A stretch of DNA of 64,000 nucleotides from Ulva prolifera (taxonomy: Eukaryota > Chlorophyta > Ulvophyceae > Ulvales > Ulvaceae), in contig CM041199.1 of assembly GCA_023078555.1 (NCBI GenBank), positions 496,001 to 560,000 of the forward strand, read 5' to 3'. Of this stretch, positions 12,294-24,238 are shown piece after piece. Below the pieces are notes generated by a model. The model was given only the letters and a program-made list of their open reading frames with translations, ran no database searches and was not told the DNA's origin. How positions within the stretch are numbered: position 1 is the first letter of the stretch; every line of letters begins with the position of its first letter. A program made the position numbers and the translations under genes.

Positions 12294-12540
12294 GCGTCTG
12301 CAGACATGCTCGCTGGCACTCCGCCCGTGTCCACGCGAGCCAGCTAGCTTTGGTTGCGCCATTCGAAATGCCAGTGCCGTGGGTATTTCTGTGCTACGGT
12401 ATTGTAAACGAGTGCCGAGAATGACAGCAGAGGTCTCCATGTGTACGTGTCACACGGTAGCGCAGAATCCCGCCTGATCATGCGCCGGTGGTGCACGACG
12501 TCCCACGCTGCGCTGCGCGCTTACACAAGAATGACAGCGG

Positions 12541-12607
12541 TGTGTTACAAGGATAAAGCAAGCAAGGCAGGTAGCACCGCGAGCAGCAACCAGGGGAACC
12601 GCACACC
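12541..12607 (+). repeat. Short dispersed repeat family S, copy 2
   Basis: TGTGTTACAAGGATAAAGCA followed by a GGCAGGTAGCACCGC core and a CAGGGGAACCGCACAC tail. The tail is shared with the copy at 30357, so those two copies are homologous over more than 60 bases. Confidence 0.75.
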
Positions 12608-13119
12608 ACGCAGCAACAAGCCACACGCAGCAGTGCGGCAGCACACAGCCACACACACGTCCGCATGACAGCGGGGTGTGGTCAGACTTTTTATGTCCAC
12701 AGCAACTGCCGTGGTTGCCCGAGCGCGTCTGACAGCATGTGCGGGCATCCACCGGTGCCTCCATCCTTTAAATTTGCGTGCGTCACTTCAAAAAATGTAT
12801 CTAAAATTACACGGACACCTGCATGCATCGCTCCGGCGTGCCGTTGCACACATTATATCTTCATGCCGGTGCCTCAGGTTTGCGAAAGATGACTGGCGGC
12901 AGCGCTGACGGGCGGATACTTCATCGTGAACTGCCCCGAAGCATCTTGTCCACTGGACAAGAAAATTTTACGAAGCCATATGCATGTGCATGCATGGCTC
13001 GGGATGTGAAGCTTCCAGCTCCACGCCCGGGTTTGTGGCGGAATGTCACAGCCCTTGGGCGTGCATGCGGCTGAGCTGCAGTCGATGCGATGAACCACGG
13101 CTTCGTGTTTGATCACACG

Positions 13120-13165
13120 GAACTTCCTTCCTTTGTATGCTCCCGTTCACTCATTTGTAAACGCC
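13120..13165 (+). repeat. Short dispersed repeat family T, copy 4
   Basis: Contains TCCCGTTCACTCATTTGTAA followed by ACGCC, preceded by TTTGTATGC. Confidence 0.6.
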
Positions 13166-13655
13166 TTCCTCAAGCTTGGTTGATTTTCGGCGCTGCTGCA
13201 GCATGCTGGTATCTGTCGCGCCCAACGATATGCAGCCCACGTGCGTATCGCCTGCAGGCGTCGTCGTACCAGATATGGACGCACGTGCCTCTGCCCAATC
13301 AGATTTATCGCAATGGCTGCTTTTGTCGCGTCGGCCATGGATTTGACTTTTTTTAATTTCCCATGTGTGTTCACGTGGATAACCTGGATCGTATCCCACG
13401 CTGTTCGCCCGCGAAGCGGCATCGCAAATGTATTTTATCGTCCAGGAATCACTCTTTGACGCGACTGAGGTGTCTGCTATGCAAGGGCACAGCGCGCGAG
13501 GAATACTCACGCACGCTGGCACTGCCACAAAGCCGGTACGCAACGTGAGCTGTGTGCTGCACCGCGTATGCTGCGCGAGTCGGTGCTGCATGTGTACGTC
13601 GACGTCGGCTTCGAATCTCGAACTCCAGCCGCGATCACGCCCATATATGGCGCGA

Positions 13656-13679
13656 GCTGCGATATGGCCATATCGCAGC
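13656..13679. repeat. Perfect 24-bp palindrome
   Basis: Arms GCTGCGATATGG / CCATATCGCAGC with no spacer. Lies 26 bases from a second perfect palindrome. Confidence 0.95.
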
Positions 13680-13705
13680 GCGCGCTCACATTGCCATGCG
13701 CCCGT

Positions 13706-13725
13706 TCGCACGTGCGCACGTGCGA
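13706..13725. repeat. Perfect 20-bp palindrome
   Basis: Arms TCGCACGTGC / GCACGTGCGA with no spacer; it contains two CACGTG E-box/G-box cores. Confidence 0.95.
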
Positions 13726-15619
13726 TATCCAATACCGCCGCCCAGCCATTTCCGATGCATGCAGCTGTATCTGCCGCCGCCAGGGGCGCTGTCGATGTAT
13801 GTGGCCACATCTCTCGCGCTGCGAATCTCCAACGCACACATCTCGGCGCCTGGGCCTCCGCGAGTCTGCTTCACGGACCCGGGGAAGACATGTATTTTTC
13901 ACGAAACAGCTGTCCGCCTCGTAACAGTCTTCTGGTATTGATCAGACCACTGAACTGCATTTACATCTGATAAAGTGCTGCCATTGATCGGCTTGCGCGC
14001 TCGTATCGCCGAGCGGGTCACGCCGGCAGTCATCCCCTGAAGAATTGACATACAGAGTACATATGGAGTGCGTCTCGATGATTTAAGCTGCCCTCTACTT
14101 GTGTTGTCTGCCGGAGGTCCCATGTTCGAGCACGCTAGAGACTCGGGCCGACCCGCGGACAGAGTCGAGGTACTAGCTACTAGCAGCGCTCGATCGATAG
14201 ATACTGCCATCGTCTTTCTATCTTCTTCCGCTCCAAAGTGTGCGTCGTGAACTTTCTCTTCCTGCCCTGGCCGAGAATCCCGTTCCAGCTCCGGATCCGC
14301 TCGGCTGAGCGCTAGCGGGGCTCTGCGGGCCGCGGGGCAATCGCTCTGGCATGCGCACCAGCACTGTGTCGAGCTTGCCCAGAGCAGTACGTGCGGGCTG
14401 CAAAATACTAGCAGGTGGCAGGTTCTGGTTGCATTACAGCGGTCGTGGTTGAGCTGCCAGTGTGGCATCCCTCGTGAGCATGTGAGTGAGCACAGCCACT
14501 GCAGCTGCAGTGCATGTCTGATCGCAGGTTGTGAGCTGTGTACAGTGTTGCTCTGTTGCGCGGCAGCTGCATCCGACTCGCACCCCGAGCGGCCCGTGCC
14601 CGTGGCCCTTGACCAGACATCAAAGCTCTGATGCATGCACATGTCAACATGATTTCCAGATGCTGCCTGCCTGCACGTGAACGCAGCGTCTTGCAATTGC
14701 TGGTTTCGCGGTGCTGCCCGCCTCACCGCCTTGATCGGTGTGACACATGCACGCAGCGGCCTCGCGAGCGCTGCATGCACCTGACCAGAGCTGAAGCGCG
14801 ATGCCGCATGCCACGTGTACAGTGGCCGGTCCGCTGTTGCGCATGCGGCTTCAGACTCCGGATGGACTAGCTCAAAGCGTCGCATGCATGCACGGTAGCG
14901 GTCCGTCCAGGGGTTCCCCTTCTGCGTGTGTCAGCACGGGTGCAACCGTCCACAATTCTGTAACACAGCGGGAAAAGATCGAATATGTGGATGCTGTTGC
15001 AGGCGTACGTGTGCAGGCACCCTATCGCTTTCTGTGCCGGCTAGCCGTGCACGTGCAGCAGCGTTGAGGTTTCGCGCCAGATTACATACACCCCCACCTG
15101 TCACCGCCGCCCGCTTCTGAAGGCGCAGCCCCAACCAAACAGCGCGGCTTTGCGGCATCGGCGGCGCGCATGCGCCCTGCGAGTGAGTGACTTCACACCT
15201 GCAATGGGTGTGCATGTCATGTGAGGAGCGAGCGTGTGGAGCAGCGGTCCATGTGCATGAGTAGTGCCATCCAAGAGCTCTCTGAGGGCTCTCAGTCCGG
15301 TAACAGCCCCCCTACTTGCATGCGGAGGGAGACATGCAATGCGCTGTGCTGCCATGTGAGACTCCGCGCCGTCGCGTGTGGCAGCTGCACGTGCATGACC
15401 GATTGGGCATCCCGGGGGCGCAGCCACCGCTGTGCAGCATCGATGCATCCTCGTGCGGCAGCGCGAAGCCCGAGCTGGTACACGGGACCGCGACCCGCGG
15501 CCTCGCGCTCACAGCGCTCGCAGCTAAGTGCCAGCTGGTGCATGCGCCCTGGGTTTTGGCTGGAACAGGAGGTTGACGGTGGAGCCGTGTCAGGGTTGTG
15601 ACGGCGCTGTGGACTGCAG

Positions 15620-18600
15620 ACAGAGATGCATTGGAGGGGAGTGTCCTGAGAAGCGGCTCTCGGGAGGAGTCGGCGCAGCAGCAGCCGCCACCGCCGCCGC
15701 CGCCCTCCCCCCCGGGTTCAGAGCCCCCACGCCCCCCGGGGCCCCCCTCGGATGTGGCCGCGGGCTGCGCCCCAGCCGCCTCTGACCCGCGAGACCGTGG
15801 CAGGGTCCCGGGAGCGGCGCGGTTTCCGGCGGGCCGGCACGTCGAGCGCCGGACGGGCATCGGCGGAGCCGCGCCCCAACATCACCCCCTCCAGCTCCTT
15901 CCCTGGCCGACTGCTACACCCCCTGTAACGGCGTCGAGTGACACCCAAGCCGCAGCGGAGCCAGCTGTGCATGCATATGCACGCGAGCCTGCCGCCACTT
16001 CGGCGCACTTCCACGCTGCATGGAATGTGCCATACGACGCCTTCTCCAGCGGGTCTGCGACAATGCTGCCGCACATGCATGCCATGCATGCTGTGTCTAC
16101 AGACGTCCCGGCATACCACGCGGCAGGCTCCACAATTGAAGCCGCAGCGGCCGATCGCTTCCGCCATGACAGTATACACGTGCACCCCCCACCTGGCCAC
16201 CACGGCGGGGCTGCGGGAGACCCGCGCGCAGGAGGGCATGCTACAGGGCCGCCGCAGCATGAGCACGTCCATATGCATCACATCGGCGCGGCACAAGAGG
16301 CTCTGGCACGCCCGCCCCCCGCCGGCCACACCCCCGGCAGTCAGCAGCCCACTGCCCCCCCCGTCACCGTGCTGGAGTACCAGGATTTCTGTCAGTCTGA
16401 GGCAAGAGCCACGCACGAGCAGCAGTTCCCGCAGCAGAGGCGCTTGAGTGCTCCAGGACTGCGAGGAGGCAGCGGAGAAGGCGTGCGGGCTGGCCCAGGC
16501 TCTGCGGCACCTGCTCACGCTTACGGCCACGCACATGAGGCCTTCGCGCCACGGCATCCAGCGCCACGATCCGGGCCTGTAGGCCTCCAGCGCACGTACA
16601 CGGAGCCCGGATGGACGGGGGCCAGTGCTGCGTCCGCAGCGCCGGACACAATGCATGCATGTCATGCATTGGCACACCAGGCGGTGCTGTGGTCCACAGG
16701 TGCGGACACGCGACCACTCCCCCCCGCAAGCAGCATGCACGCCAACCCCTGCCGTATACAATCACGTCTGTGCAGCAGTGTTGGGACACATTGCAGCGTT
16801 TCCAGGGCTGCCACCCAGAAAATAGACCTGAATATTCGGAATTGTTACATATGATCGGGCCCGACGACCCAACACTGCTGTGCAGGCGGCAGGTCCTCGT
16901 CCGGTGCTGGTCCTAGTGTGCGAAATCCGGGACCGAGCGCGTGGGGGTTCAGCCAAGCACCCCCCGCCGGCCCAGCTGTCGCCCAGCCGCACATCCGTCC
17001 AGGCGCTTCCGTGGATGCGGCCAGTGGAACGAGCCATCTGCACGCAGCCGCCAGAGGCGGCGTGCCTGTGCACCCCCACTGGAGCGCAGCAGGGGTGCAG
17101 CTAGCTGTGGGGGGGCCACAGATCACGGACCCTGAGGGGCTGGCGGCGCCCCGAGACGCTGGCGGCGTGGAGTTGAACACCAGCAGCGCCAGCATGCATC
17201 CCAGCGATGGCGGCGGCAGCGGGGCCCCGAGCACAGCCGACCGCCTGGTTCAGCTGGACCATCTCTACAGGTGCTCTGCACATGCATGCGGTCTTGTGGT
17301 GTGAACTTGTGGCTGCCGCACGGCAGCGGTCTGCATGCATACGCGTGCACACGGTTGTGGGTGGTGGCTTTGTCCGTGCTGTGTCCGCGCCGCACAAGCT
17401 GACAGACACGACCGTGGCGCAAGCGTTCTGTCCGACTTGCGGGTTGGCGCTCAGGGAGACGTTGGGGGCCCTGTCCGGGGTGATGCTGATGCGACTCTTG
17501 TGGTGCTGTGGCAGAGTGTGTGTGCGTGCTGTGCAGGCTCAAGGCGCACCTGTCGCAGGTGCCGCCGACGGTGGCCGCGTACTCCGAAGTGCTGCGCCGC
17601 AGCGGCATCCCCTGCACGCTGCCGCTCATCACCAAGCTTGTCTCCAAGTACAACAAGCGCGGCCAGTGGCGCTGCGGCCTTGCGCTGTGCTGCGCTCTGC
17701 CCGCCATCGGCCTCGAGGCACGCAGACCCCCCCCCCCCCCCCCCCCCCCTCCCCCCCGTCCCGTCCCCAAAGTCACCTCCCTCCTGCGCAGCCTGTTGAT
17801 CACCGTTACGGCCATGCCTGCGGCCTACGGGGTGCTTGCAGGACTCAAGCCGCGAACGAAACGTGGCATGCTCACATGGCGCATGTGATTCATGCGTGGT
17901 CAACATTGGTTTGCCGTGTTGAGACAGGTGTGCGTGCAGGTCGATGCGCAGATGGCCAACGCCGCTCTGGGTTCGTGCGCCCGAGGGGGCGACGCGGACT
18001 CAGCATGGGAGCTGTACCGCTTGATGTCGGAGCGAAACATCGCACTCGGCACGATTTCGTTCCGTGCGTTGCTGGCCGCATTGGGTAAAGGGGGGCGGTG
18101 GCTGAGGTGCCTACAGGTGTGCTCAGCGGGTTGCCTCTGCATGCTTTCCATACGCATCGCTGCCAAGTCCTATCGGCCTTCATCTGGCCAGGACCATAAC
18201 ACCCCATTCTCTATAGGTAGCCCTCCAATGATGCTTGAACGAGGCTGTAGCAACACCATGCATTGCTAAAGCTGCAACAGCGGGACCTCACACATTCCAA
18301 GACCAAAGCTCGCGCTGATGCAGGGTCCACTTTGCCCTGAACCCTAGCTGGGTCCATTTCCCCCCCATGTGGCATGCCCCCTCGATTGTGCCTACCATTC
18401 GCGATCACCCCCGTAGTCACACCCACGGGGAGGCACCTTTGTACCGCTCTAGACACTCTCACCGTGTCGGCTTTCAGTGCCGGCGCCTTTAGGCTAATTC
18501 GCCATGACCCGATGCAGGGCGGCTTCGTGCAGGTGTTCATGCATGCGGTCGAGGCGGGGGTGCCGCTGGAGGCGTCGTCGATCATGGTGACCATCGTCAC

Positions 18601-20664
18601 CCTCGACCGCGCTGGCCGCTGGGCCCTCGCGGAGGCCGTGTTCACAACCACGATGCTCTTCATCATCGACGCCTCGGCGCTCCTAGAAATGCCCCTCTTG
18701 GAGGCCTCGCCACCGCTGGGGGCGACGGCGGCGGCTGCTGGGCGGGCGCCACACATCTCGGCGGATGCTGCGGGGGAGCCGGGCGGACACCCTGCGCAGC
18801 ATGCAGACCACGGCGCGGCTGAAAGGCGCTGGGACTCTGCACCGGCGGCCAGGGAGGCTCTCCCGGAGGGCACGGGCACCGTCGGGATGCTGGTCGCACC
18901 TCCGGGGCCGGGGCTGCACGCACCACGGCCGGACGAAGACGAAGTTGCGGCGGCGCTGCTGCGCGCCATGCTGGCGCTGCGCTGGCGCGTGCTGTCGCAC
19001 GGCGACGCTGGCATGAGCCGCTCCGCGCTGCTGGGCCTGCTGCAGGCGGACGCTGAGACGCTGGGGCCGGGCGACGTGGACAGCGCCGGGAATGCCCACC
19101 CCGCCGGCATCTACGGCGCCGCAGCTGAGCGAGGGCCTGCTGTGGCTGAGGGGCGACAAGCAGATGTGTCCGTACGCCGTCCTTCCTGTGTCGTGTCTGT
19201 GCCTGCATTCCGGATGGAGTGCCATGCACGGGGAGCGCAACGTCACAAAGCGTCCAAAACTGACGAACTCACCCTGCGCGATACCGTATTCCTAGGCGCA
19301 CCAGGCGTCTGGAGTTGTCCAGCAGTGCTCGGCAGCCACTTAAGCAGTTTCGAGAGTATGACTACCACGCCAATTTCTGCGTGCTGTGTGCGCTGAGGTG
19401 TATATTCATGCAGACACCTGTGGCCGCCAAGGCGCTAAGGTCGCTCAAGGCTCTCCGGAAGGACGCGCTTGTGCGCGCCTGCTGCCACGCGCTGCTGCTC
19501 GCCTACCAGCGCGCGCCCGCGCCGCCGCTGGCCCGTGCGGACGTGCTCATCGCATGCATGCGAAGGTCCCCCCCCCCCCCCCCCCCCCCCTCTGTTTGCT
19601 GTGCGCATGTGGCTGGGCAGGCGTTGTTGCTGCTTGCTCGATGTTGGCCATGACTTGCAAATGCACCCTTTTCAATTGGCGGTTTCGGCCTGAAATTATG
19701 TCAATTCCTCCGGCTAGTGCCGGCTTGCAGTGGAACCTGTCGATCGTTTGAGCTGCTTGTCTGTGTATACAGAGAGCATTGTACGACTCATTTCTGCCAG
19801 AGCTCCGGCCATGCGCATGCGCCTTAGGCCAGACTTGCTGTTTCAGTGGGAACATGAACAATGCTACAGAGGTAGATGTAGACTCATCTCAGGCTGCTGA
19901 CAAGCATGGTGCTCTCCATACCTACCACATTGCAATAGAGGACAGCCGGTGGTGCTGCAGGGCGGCCGAAGCGGTCCGTCCGGATATCGTGTGTTACAAC
20001 ATCACAATCGCCATGCACGCGAGCGCAGGGGACCTGCGCCGCGGCCTGCGCACGCTGCTGGACGCTGACGCTGCAGGCCTCGACAAGACGGTCGCCACCT
20101 TTGCGCCCCTCCTACAGGCCGCGGCGCGGCAGGCCGACTTTGACGCCGTGCAGGTGCGCGCATGCCCTCCCAATGACCCCCCTCAGTGCGTCTGCCATAC
20201 AGGCTGATGCACGTCCTGGCTGTGCGATGCCGATGTATCTCACATGGACTCAGTGCATTGCATGGCAGAGCACCAAATCAGGGCACCAGGCTGTTTGTGA
20301 GACTCGGTATGCAGGAAGCGTGCCCATGGCCAACTCCCTCCCGCCCTTTCCCCAGATCTGTATCCTTGTGCTGTCTAGCTACCCAGCCCACGTTCAACGG
20401 CCGACACAGAATTCTTCGAAGTCGCATGCACTTCGAAGTCGCATGCACATGTGCATGTAGTACGGCTCTCAGTTGAAGTACCCGCCGACTGCGCGCCGTG
20501 TGGTGCAGGTGGCAGAGCATCTGGTGAACGTCATGCATGCCTCCAACGTTCAGCCAGACCAGGCCTGCCTCGAAGCCCTGTCAGCGACAGCAGCGCTCAT
20601 ACAGGCCGTGCCACACGCACCGGGGCCGCCAGCCGGCGCCGCGCCCCCGCCCGGCGCCCGCTGA
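15620..20664 (+). CDS. Pentatricopeptide-repeat (PPR) protein, copy A; first exon not found
   Basis: Exons: 15620-16699, 16886-17270, 17537-17717, 17940-18116, 18533-19171, 19414-19565, 19961-20153, 20509-20664 (stop). All phases agree; about 987 residues without the unplaced first exon, whose 3' phase must be 1. The N-terminal half is Pro/Ala/His-rich low complexity with a conserved LEYQDFCQSEA motif. PPR-type helical pairs follow: PPTVAAYSEVLRRSGIPCTL, QMANAALGSCARGGDADSAW, LGTISFRALLAALGKGGRW, and VRPDIVCYNITIAMHASAGD with KTVATFAPLLQAAARQADFD. PPR proteins bind organelle RNA in plants and algae; that role is inferred, and no transit peptide can be judged without exon 1. A paralog with matching exons lies inverted at 24366-29615. 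Intron 3 (from 17718) uses a GC donor. Poly-C tracts follow the donors of two introns. The intron at 16700-16885 is absent from the paralog. Confidence 0.82.
16777..16876 (+). repeat. MITE-like dispersed repeat, copy 2, filling an intron of PPR copy A
   Basis: 100 bases with perfect 9-bp terminal inverted repeats AGTGTTGGG / CCCAACACT, homologous to 2743-2841. It occupies more than half of the 186-base intron 16700-16885 and ends 9 bases before the AG acceptor. Phase across this intron (G|GC) is consistent. Confidence 0.75.
17727..17749 (+). repeat. Poly-C tract (23 C) just after a GC donor in PPR copy A
   Basis: Starts nine bases after the end of exon 17537-17717 and is followed by more C-rich sequence. 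The equivalent intron of the paralog has a 16-base run on the same sense strand. Confidence 0.95.
19568..19590 (+). repeat. Poly-C tract (23 C) abutting a splice donor in PPR copy A
   Basis: Begins at the third base of the intron that follows exon 19414-19565, so the donor itself reads GTCCCC. The paralog has GTACGC at the matching site and no C run there. Confidence 0.95.
20413..20451. repeat. Tandem 17-bp duplication
   Basis: CTTCGAAGTCGCATGCA occurs twice in a row in the last intron of PPR copy A. Confidence 0.85.
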
Positions 20665-20959
20665 CACACCTCCGCCACGACTCTGACCAGGCGGGAGCCG
20701 CTGCAAGGCGCCAGTGCCAGGGGCGCGGCGTCCGTGCCGCTGCCTCGTTAGATACTACCGATAGCTAGTAGCTGTTTGTGGCTACCGACGCACAGCGTGC
20801 TACACAGCACGCAGCACACTGGCATATACTATAGTAGTACATATGTGTGCGGCGCTGTATAGAGCTATCTCGAGACAAACGTTTGAATGCACGCACTGGC
20901 GCGAGCGCTGCTTGGCGGGCCGGTCGGCGCACCATGTGGAGTTCTGGGAGTTCGTCCAC

Positions 20960-20982
20960 ATGCATGCATGCATGCATGCATG
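20960..20982. repeat. (ATGC)n microsatellite
   Basis: About 5.5 units of ATGC downstream of PPR copy A. The same tetranucleotide recurs through the window, notably at 27601-27624. Confidence 0.95.
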
Positions 20983-21959
20983 TGTGACATGCAACAGTGA
21001 TGATCGTATGCACGTGCACGTGGAGCGCCAGCACGCCGCAGCCACTCGCACTGCCAGTGGTTGCCTGTGCTGCGAGACGCTCGGCGTGCTGGTGCTCCCA
21101 TGATCATGAGTTTCGAGGTCCCCTCACAGTTTGTTCAGAGGATCGATGCGTGTACCCTATGTACCAGTACCAGCGTCATGACCAGTACGAGTAGGATTGG
21201 CGTCGCGCTTACAGGCGGCCGCGCGGCAGGGGCGGCATCGCGGAGCCGCAGCTAGCAGCCCTGCGGTTGCGAGCGACGCGTGCTGCTCTGGTCGCAAGAC
21301 TGTACATTTCAATTATAGCAAGTTTTTGATGTGTGCCTGCACTGGTGGACACCCCACTGGATGTTGGACCGACGGGGAGGCCAGTACAGACCCAAAGGCC
21401 CATTAATATTATGTGGAAGAGGTCGTAGCTTTTCCGAATTCGGAGGGGGGATCCTTAGCGTGGGAGGCCCAGCAGTTTTCAACGTGTTACGTGTGTATGC
21501 GGTGCTGGCGGTCGTGGAGCACGCCACCAGTGGCGGTACAACTGACCCCGTGCAGCTGCTAGCTGCAGAGTGTGCGTAGATGGCTTGTGCAGAATCAGGT
21601 TGGTAGGAGCAGTGCCGGGCTCGGGAACGGCGGCGGAAGTAGTACACGACGCAGTAGTACACGATCGGATGTGATATCATGAGCGTCGACTCATGAGCGT
21701 CGACTCAGGGCTGAGTCGGAGGCAAACGATGCCCGACTAAGATGACAGACGGTTGCACAACTTAACGAGATATGAGGAAAGGCAATGGCACCACGGAACA
21801 ACAAGGTAGAGTGAAGAGCATGTATTGGTGGGTTGAACAACTGCATTGACAGTTACAGGATGACACTTGCAACCATGGCAACACATGCGCTCTCAAGATA
21901 TCTTGTAAGCTTGTAAGCCTGCCGATGCCTGCAGACTCTTCGGATTCGATGCTCCCCAA

Positions 21960-22260
21960 TCAATGCGGGTAAAGGTGTTCCAGAATATTGAATGGATCCG
22001 TGGCAAGGAGAGCCCCACCGGTCAGCATGCACAAACATCGGATATCTCCCGGTTCGTGCATGCCTCGTAGCCACTGGTGTATCAAAATGCATACGTTCAC
22101 ATCTTGCACACCTGTGAAGACACCAGCATGCTGCGGGGCAATGCCTTCAAGCTGCGCCACTACTTCAGGCCACAACACGGTACCTGCGTCTAAAGCTGTG
22201 CACCATACGTGGCTATGCGGAAACAGGAAGGTGAGGGTGCGCCAGTCCAAACCTGACCCC
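21960..22260 (-). CDS. Possible exon of an unknown protein
   Basis: An open minus-strand stretch of about 100 codons ending at 21960 with natural-looking composition (for example LDAGTVLWPEVVAQLEGIAP and TGGALLATDPFNILEHLYPH). No domain was recognised and no companion exons were found. It may be chance. Confidence 0.2.
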
Positions 22261-23815
22261 ATCTGCATGTGCTGTAGCTGCAGCTGATCTGCTAGCAGAC
22301 TCCAGATATACAACTAGTGACTTCAGATCCACGTGTCCTCTCACCCGTGGTGAGGCCCCTGCAGCAACACTCTCTCACAACTCAGATGAACATGCAAAGT
22401 CAAGTCAATTTGGATTTACTGAGCCGTATGCTGAAGAGGACATCAGTGACTCCAAATCCACGGAACCAAAGCAGGGTAAGGTCAACGATGTGAGCTCTGC
22501 ATGAGCCACCGCCAGGAGTGATCAGTGCGCCAACACCGTGACCTGGTACAGGCGATGTGCGTTGCTTGATACAGGAGCACAGCAACGAAAGCAGGCTACC
22601 TCAACAATCAGATTGCCACGTGTGCTACAGCCGCATAGCCACTCTGCTTTGTTCGGTACCAATCTCTCGCGTTACACAGCCCAAACACATATCACTGGTA
22701 CCACAGCTTTCTGTACTCTACACTGTAGCTGGCAGCTTAGCTGAGGCTCACAGCAGAGCGCGGGCTGACTCTGATGCCGGCTTCTTCTCCCGGCACTTCC
22801 ACTGCCAGGTGCAGGCATCCACGCATGCACACGCATGCACGTCATGCATGCGGGGACGCTGCGGGCTACCTGCCTCTCCCTGGCCCTGCCCTTGTAACAC
22901 TTACACGGCAGCATGTGCACACATGCGTTTGCCCACACTTCATCTTAAGAATTCGGCAGCACGACGAATCCGCAACTAGGCAAGGGCAACACTGGCACTA
23001 GTGCTGGTCCCCAGCGCGTGACTGAAAGGAACTCTGGTGGCGGGACGGCCGCCTTCACCACATCTGTACGTACATAGAAATTTCTATGTCATCACTATTA
23101 TAGTATTCTCTGTTGCTGTCCCCAAATCCGGCGGTGCGCGCCCCAACATCCGCGACCGCGACACCACCGTGCGGCCGCGGCTCCGCAACAGGAACGCGGC
23201 TCGCATGGTGGGTGTGCATACTCGGCACATGCACCTGGGCTTGAGACCCTGGATCAGCGTCTTCTCTCCGCGATCAATGGGCTGCTGCAACATGTGGCCA
23301 GGAGAGAACCGCATCATCAGAGGCTCGACCCCTCGCTCTGACAGGGCAGGCCCGTTCACATCTCTTCAGTTTAAATGCAATTGAGCACGCTTCTCTCGCA
23401 ATCTGCCACTGCCTGTAGCTGCATGGAACTTCGTAGCGGGGCAACTCTGGAGCCAGTGTCGCTCACTGGCGCTGCATCGATATCATGAGATCATGAAGTC
23501 ACGATGATGATCCGTAGCGCAACATATTGTTTCTTCCTTATCAGCGTCGGGTCGTCAGGGCTCGGGAGACCTCCTAGACGCAGCCTCTCAGGCGCTCCAG
23601 ACCTTATTCGAGTTCTCAATTGAGGAACGTGCCCCTGGACACTCGACGCGAGGCAGCTTGACGCTTCTGACTCATCACGTACATCCACAGCCCGCTGCTG
23701 CTCCCATGGACGGGGCAGCCAGCTGCGTATGACCGGCCGTGCAGACGTGAGGCTGGCGGCGCAGAGCGTCGGGTAGAACGAACCGCACGCGGCCGCGGCC
23801 TGCACTGGCACGCAC

Positions 23816-23985
23816 CTCGCGCATAAGCACAGCAACCTCGCCAGCAGGAGTGCTCGCCATTTGCATGCGGGCGCGCAGCTCGCCCCGCGCCGTGTCTGAG
23901 GCGGCGGGTGAATTGGCCGCTGCAGCGGTGCGGCCCCGGCTGCGCGCCCGCCTAGGTGGCCTCACAGGACGTCCGATGAGTGACC
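23816..23985 (-). CDS. Possible internal exon of an unknown protein
   Basis: Open minus-strand segment bounded by a CACAG acceptor and a GTGCGT donor of the type used elsewhere in the window, encoding RGELRARMQMASTPAGEVAV and LMRE. No family recognised. A DDPT-like echo of the dispersed repeat lies downstream near 23550, which weakens the case. Confidence 0.2.
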
Positions 23986-24198
23986 CTGTGTGCACCATGG
24001 AGCAGCGCCGCTAGCCACATATAGTATTGGTCATGCTCCAAGTCGGAGTCTCCTTGGAACAGATCTAGCTACGCATGCCGTCGGCCCACCAGCGGCCACA
24101 TACACATGCATGCTTCCCGCTTCCTGCATGGGACACAGAAGAAGCATGAGGGGTTGATGCGTTCGGGGGGCGAGAAGCTGCAAACGCGTTGACGAGGC

Positions 24199-24236
24199 TT
24201 CTGTGTCGATCGATTCATGAATCGATCGACACAGAA
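24199..24236. repeat. Perfect 38-bp palindrome downstream of PPR copy B
   Basis: Left arm TTCTGTGTCGATCGATTCA, right arm its exact reverse complement, no spacer. It lies about 130 bases beyond the stop codon of PPR copy B and two bases from a second palindrome. Confidence 0.97.
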
Positions 24237-24238
24237 TA

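Larger units (their letters stand above)
8803..15619. other. 6.8 kb without a recognised gene; repeats and palindromes
   Basis: No open frame here shows a recognisable domain on either strand, and no exon chain could be built. The longest frame (13899-14885, minus, 328 codons) has no recognisable motif and mirrors random frames in GC-rich DNA. The segment holds several copies of two short dispersed repeat families, a 32-bp tandem duplication near 11.2 kb, and two perfect palindromes near 13.7 kb. An unknown exon of the PPR gene may lie in its right end, between about 15.2 and 15.6 kb. Confidence 0.6.

Noticed and set aside
13899-14885. 328-codon minus-strand open frame
   Set aside because: No recognisable motif, no splice-linked neighbour and low-complexity composition. 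Frames of this size occur by chance in GC-rich DNA.
15316-15576. Plus-strand frame that could be the first PPR copy A exon
   Set aside because: It lies just upstream and ends near a GT, but nothing like it is found upstream of copy B and the donor phase does not clearly fit, so it was not joined.
15718-16761. 347-codon minus-strand open frame
   Set aside because: Antisense shadow of the first PPR copy A exon; no domain recognised.
18211-19110. 299-codon minus-strand open frame
   Set aside because: It is antisense to the PPR copy A exon 18533-19171. The plus-strand frame has the conserved PPR chain and a paralog, and the minus frame is a mirror of GC-rich codons.
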